From contig QKII01000326.1 in assembly GCA_003249625.1 (NCBI GenBank), positions 1-8,948 of the forward strand: a DNA stretch of 8,948 nucleotides. The letters are read 5' to 3'. The notes under the pieces were generated by a model. It was given only the letters and a program-made list of their open reading frames with translations. It did no database searches and had not been told where the DNA came from. Positions 6,315 through 8,948 of the stretch are shown here, piece by piece. Numbering within the stretch: position 1 is the stretch's first letter; every line of letters begins with the position of its first letter. The position numbers and the translations under genes were made by a program. This DNA comes from Propionivibrio sp. Its GTDB lineage: Bacteria > Pseudomonadota > Gammaproteobacteria > Burkholderiales > Rhodocyclaceae.

Positions 6315-7430
6315 TTAAGCTTCTTGTTGAGCGGGAACTGCGTCGATTTCGTAAGGCTCGTCCTTGGCGTTGATTCCGCGTCTCTTTTGCCATTTGTCCA
6401 CGAGAATGACAGCGATAGGGCAAAGGATGGCTGTGGTCAGTGTCGAGATCGAAACTTGCATCGTGGCGATTTCCACCAAGCTCTTGTAGGCCTGCGCTTC
6501 GGCTGCTGTCATCATGCCGGCGCCCATGGCCACGGAAGCTGCAGCGGCAATCGCGGCCGGTGTGCCAACCGCATTCCCGGCCGTGGACGCTTCCGCGACC
6601 GGGGCGATTCGACTTTTCTCGCCAAACAGTCGGAAGACCACCATGCCGGTCAATGCGGTAAGGACGGTGGTCATGACACCCAGCGTCAATCCGGCTACGA
6701 CCACGTTGGGATTGAGGAACGTGGCGAAATTCATACCAGAGCCTAGTGCGAAAGCGAAGAATGGCACCGGAAGGTACTCACCGGGCTTCAGGAAAGCGCG
6801 AATCTCCGGATCGAGGTTTCCAAGCAGCATCCCGATAGCGATCGGCAAGAGAACGGCGATAAAAGCGATGATCGGGAAGTTCGCGCCCAGCATTCCCAAC
6901 GCCATGAGGGTGAAGAACGGGCCGTCGTTCAACGACAGAACCGCTACAGCACCGACGTCCGAACGGTTTCCATACTGCCCGGTTAATGCGGCATACATGC
7001 CACCGTTGCCGTTGGTCATTGCAGCGATAATGGCTACGGCCGACAAACCGAGGAAGCCGTGCATCATGTCACCGGATAGATGGCCCCAAAGGAATCCGAC
7101 GCCAACACCGGTGAAGTACTTGCTTGCCGTCAGGAGAACGCCTTTCTTCATCGCAATCCCGCCGACGCGCAGGTTCATCTGGCTACCGCAGCAGAACAGG
7201 AAAAGTGCAATAAGGCAAAGGGCACCGTCCTTGAACAGCCATTGAGTGAAGCCGCCAATTCGCAAGAATTCATAGACTCCCGGCTTGAATTGAGCAACTC
7301 CCAGTGACTTCAGGATATCCATTATGAATGGAATGTGCATCTGGTCAATCGTGTTGAGGAGTGCGCCGAGGAAGAGTGGAACTACCATTAGGCCACCAGG
7401 AACTCTCTCGATTGTTCGTTTGATTTGCAT
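6315..7430 (-). CDS. KdgT-family (2-keto-3-deoxygluconate permease-like) transporter
   Basis: An inner-membrane carrier of the 2-keto-3-deoxygluconate permease family, expected to import an organic or sugar acid with protons. The 371 residues begin MQIKRTIERVPGG, nearly the same as the start of E. coli KdgT, followed by a hydrophobic, Gly/Ala-rich series of membrane segments. Family-like blocks include AAMTNGNGGMYAAL, GNLDPEIRAFLKPGEYLPVPFFAFALGSG and the STAGNAVGTPAAIA segment. The protein is longer than E. coli KdgT (about 327 residues), with extra residues after the first membrane segment and a charged tail. The start was set at ATG 7430 by homology and by AAAGGG nine bases upstream; an ATG three codons earlier would have no spacer after that site, and the open frame further up starts only with TTG. 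It is the first gene of the operon behind the sigma-54 promoter. The true substrate is unknown, and KdgT relatives near PrpR_N regulators often serve other acids such as four-carbon sugar acids. Confidence 0.88.
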   Translation of the reverse strand: MQIKRTIERVPGGLMVVPLFLGALLNTIDQMHIPFIMDILKSLGVAQFKPGVYEFLRIGGFTQWLFKDGALCLIALFLFCCGSQMNLRVGGIAMKKGVLLTASKYFTGVGVGFLWGHLSGDMMHGFLGLSAVAIIAAMTNGNGGMYAALTGQYGNRSDVGAVAVLSLNDGPFFTLMALGMLGANFPIIAFIAVLLPIAIGMLLGNLDPEIRAFLKPGEYLPVPFFAFALGSGMNFATFLNPNVVVAGLTLGVMTTVLTALTGMVVFRLFGEKSRIAPVAEASTAGNAVGTPAAIAAAASVAMGAGMMTAAEAQAYKSLVEIATMQVSISTLTTAILCPIAVILVDKWQKRRGINAKDEPYEIDAVPAQQEA

Positions 7431-7439
7431 AATTCCCAT

Positions 7440-7445
7440 CCCTTT
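7440..7445 (-). promoter_or_regulatory. Ribosome binding site of the kdgT-like gene
   Basis: AAAGGG on the minus strand, nine bases before ATG 7430. It favours this ATG over the in-frame ATG at 7439, which directly abuts the site. Confidence 0.6.
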
Positions 7446-7539
7446 CTCGTTTTTTGGGTTAAATATGATCAAGCCTGCGTTAAAGGCAAAAAGCAAATAC
7501 CCACCCGAATTTATGTTCCGGGCTTAGGAACAGTCGTCA

Positions 7540-7554
7540 GCAATAACGGTGCCA
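7540..7554 (-). promoter_or_regulatory. Sigma-54 (-24/-12) promoter of the kdgT-lar operon
   Basis: The minus strand reads TGGCACCGTTATTGC. This matches the sigma-54 consensus TGGCAC-N5-TTGC, with GG and GC exactly ten bases apart. Transcription would start near 7528, giving a leader of about 98 bases before kdgT. It points toward the operon, and a sigma-54 activator gene lies at the other end of the cassette. No equally good site was seen in the other intergenic gaps. Confidence 0.85.
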
Positions 7555-7628
7555 TTTCCTAACGTATTGGTACTAAAGGAGTTTGTTTTGGGAGGGGAGC
7601 GTTGGTGATGGAAAATGCACGGTGCTCT

Positions 7629-7643
7629 GATGTGTTTTACATC
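7629..7643. promoter_or_regulatory. Inverted repeat, candidate activator-binding site
   Basis: GATGT-N5-ACATC is a perfect dyad centred about 108 bp upstream of the predicted sigma-54 start, a usual distance for enhancer sites bound by Fis-type HTH activators. A second small dyad, GCAC-G-GTGC, lies next to it at 7617-7625. Binding by the PrpR-like protein is inferred only. The whole gap 7431-7714 holds no convincing ORF; it carries these sites, the sigma-54 promoter, and the unassigned promoter of ppnN. Confidence 0.4.
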
Positions 7644-7714
7644 GGGAAGGGGCGCTGACTGTTTATTGGGTGTATTTGCCGTTGTTATGTTTTTTTAAGT
7701 GAGAAGAAAAAATC

Positions 7715-8948
7715 ATGTCCCACGACGTTGTTGATACTCAGGTTTCCCCCAGCGGCACGCTGGAAGTCCTTTCCCGTGCCGAAGTCGCCAGCTTGCTTGA
7801 TCGCAGCCAGGGTGGGCTGCATGCGCTCTTCCGCAATTGCGCGCTGGCAGTGCTCAATTGCGGCAACGAACTCGACGACGGCAAGGAATTGCTGGAGCGC
7901 TACGAGAATTTTGCCATCCGCCTGCTGCGGCGCGAGCGCGGCATCAAGCTGGACATCCAGGGCGCGCCGGCCAGCGCCTTTGTCGATGGGAAGATGATTG
8001 CCGGCATTCGCGAGCATCTTTTTGCCGTATTGCGTGACGTGGTTTACGTCTGGGATGAGATACGAGGCAATCCGCGCTTCGACGCGTCGACGCCGGAGGT
8101 TGTGACCGACGCCGTATTTCACATCCTGCGCAACGCCGGCATCCTGCAGCCGATGGAGGACACCAACCTGGTTGTCTGTTGGGGCGGGCACTCGATTTCG
8201 CGCGAGGAATACGATTATTCGAAGCACGTCGGCTATGAACTCGGCCTGCGCGGGCTGGATATCTGCACGGGATGCGGTCCGGGCGCAATGAAAGGGCCGA
8301 TGAAGGGGGCTGCGATCGCCCACGCCAAGCAGCGCATCGGTGGGCGGTATCTCGGCTTTTCCGAGCCCGGGATCATCGCCGCAGAGTCACCGAACCCCAT
8401 CGTGAACGCGCTGGTCATCTTCCCGGATATCGAAAAGCGGCTGGAGGCCTTCGTCCGCGTCGGCCACGGCATTGTCGTCTTCCCCGGCGGTGTCGGCACG
8501 GCGGAGGAAATCCTCTACCTGCTGGGTATCCTGCTGCACCCGGACAACGCCGGACTGCCACTGCCAGTGGTGTTCTCGGGTCCGCGCAGCGCGGCCGGCT
8601 ACTTCGAGCGAATCGATCGCTTCATTGGCGAAACGCTCGGCAGCGAAGCGCAGCGCTTGTACAAGGTCGTCATCGACGACGCGGCGGGCGTGGCCCGCGA
8701 AATGAAGTCCGGCTTGCAGACAGTGCGCGACTTTCGCAAGGGGAGGCACGACGCCTACAACTTTAACTGGCTGTTGCATGTCGATGGCCACTTCCAGCAA
8801 CCGTTCCGGCCGACGCACGAGGCCATGCGCAGACTCGATCTGCATCGGGACCAGCCGGGTCACCGCCTCGCCGCAGGCTTGCGACGGGCCTTTTCGGGCA
8901 TCGTCGCGGGTAACGTCAAGGCAGACGGTATCCGGGAGATCGAGCAGC
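7715..8948 (+). CDS. ppnN: PpnN/YgdH nucleotide 5'-monophosphate nucleosidase (3' truncated)
   Basis: PpnN cleaves pyrimidine and purine nucleoside monophosphates into the free base and ribose 5-phosphate. In E. coli it is a cytosolic, (p)ppGpp-regulated enzyme. The window holds 411 codons of an expected 450 or so, and the frame is still open at the right edge. The N-terminal regulatory domain (1 to about 145, with LFRNCALAVLN and FAVLRDVVYV) matches E. coli YgdH closely. The Rossmann-like lysine-decarboxylase/LOG domain follows, with CWGGHS (155-160), CTGCGPGAM (184-192), the nucleotide-hydrolase motif PGGVGTAEE (257-265), and RRAFSGIVAGNVK near the end. The ATG is fixed by an in-frame TGA at 7700-7702. 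The Shine-Dalgarno is weak (GAGAAG, eight bases upstream). It is transcribed divergently from the kdgT-lar operon, is a housekeeping gene, and probably marks the edge of the cassette. Confidence 0.95.
   Translation, partial: MSHDVVDTQVSPSGTLEVLSRAEVASLLDRSQGGLHALFRNCALAVLNCGNELDDGKELLERYENFAIRLLRRERGIKLDIQGAPASAFVDGKMIAGIREHLFAVLRDVVYVWDEIRGNPRFDASTPEVVTDAVFHILRNAGILQPMEDTNLVVCWGGHSISREEYDYSKHVGYELGLRGLDICTGCGPGAMKGPMKGAAIAHAKQRIGGRYLGFSEPGIIAAESPNPIVNALVIFPDIEKRLEAFVRVGHGIVVFPGGVGTAEEILYLLGILLHPDNAGLPLPVVFSGPRSAAGYFERIDRFIGETLGSEAQRLYKVVIDDAAGVAREMKSGLQTVRDFRKGRHDAYNFNWLLHVDGHFQQPFRPTHEAMRRLDLHRDQPGHRLAAGLRRAFSGIVAGNVKADGIREIEQ

Noticed and set aside
7431..7496. In-frame N-terminal extension of the kdgT-like gene beginning at 7496
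   Set aside because: It starts with a TTG without a Shine-Dalgarno. E. coli KdgT begins at the MQIKR that matches ATG 7430.
7661..7700. Sigma-70 promoter for ppnN in the AT-rich stretch
   Set aside because: TTGGGT and TATGTT are only 14 bases apart, and no other pair with proper spacing was convincing.
7685..8499. Minus-strand open frames opposite ppnN
   Set aside because: ppnN matches E. coli YgdH along its whole visible length, so the opposite frames are shadows.

Overview
The window reads as a Gram-negative proteobacterial chromosome segment, most likely from a betaproteobacterium. This is inferred from a fairly GC-rich, codon-biased sequence, an E. coli-like PpnN, and a PrpR-type sigma-54 activator; no rRNA or other taxonomic marker is present.

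Layout: (1) 3-1859, plus strand: the 3' part of a PrpR_N-type sigma-54 enhancer-binding regulator, whose start lies left of the window. (2) 7430 down to 1884, minus strand: a compact six-gene run in the order kdgT-like permease, larA, larC, larE, larB, hupE. (3) 7431-7714: a divergent regulatory region. (4) 7715-8948, plus strand: a ppnN-type nucleotide nucleosidase gene, cut by the right edge. The ppnN frame is open to the window end.

The minus-strand run looks like one self-contained metabolic cassette. LarB, LarC and LarE are the three enzymes known to make the nickel-pincer nucleotide (NPN) cofactor. LarA is the NPN-dependent 2-hydroxyacid racemase/epimerase and keeps its expected nickel, cofactor and catalytic residues. 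HupE is a predicted nickel permease that could supply the metal. The KdgT-family permease would import the hydroxy- or sugar-acid substrate. A near-perfect -24/-12 sigma-54 promoter lies at 7554-7540, about 110 bp upstream of kdgT, with an inverted repeat farther upstream that could bind the activator. The PrpR-like activator at the other end of the cassette is the natural candidate regulator. The actual substrate cannot be read from the sequence.

Oddities worth checking: LarC consists only of the LarC1 part, with no room for a LarC2 domain. A seven-A run sits at the end of the LarC1 domain, and a +1 shift there would fuse LarC to LarE in an open frame. LarE carries a CxxC plus a third Cys, as in iron-sulfur-type LarE proteins. 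A perfect 11-bp hairpin lies between kdgT and larA.
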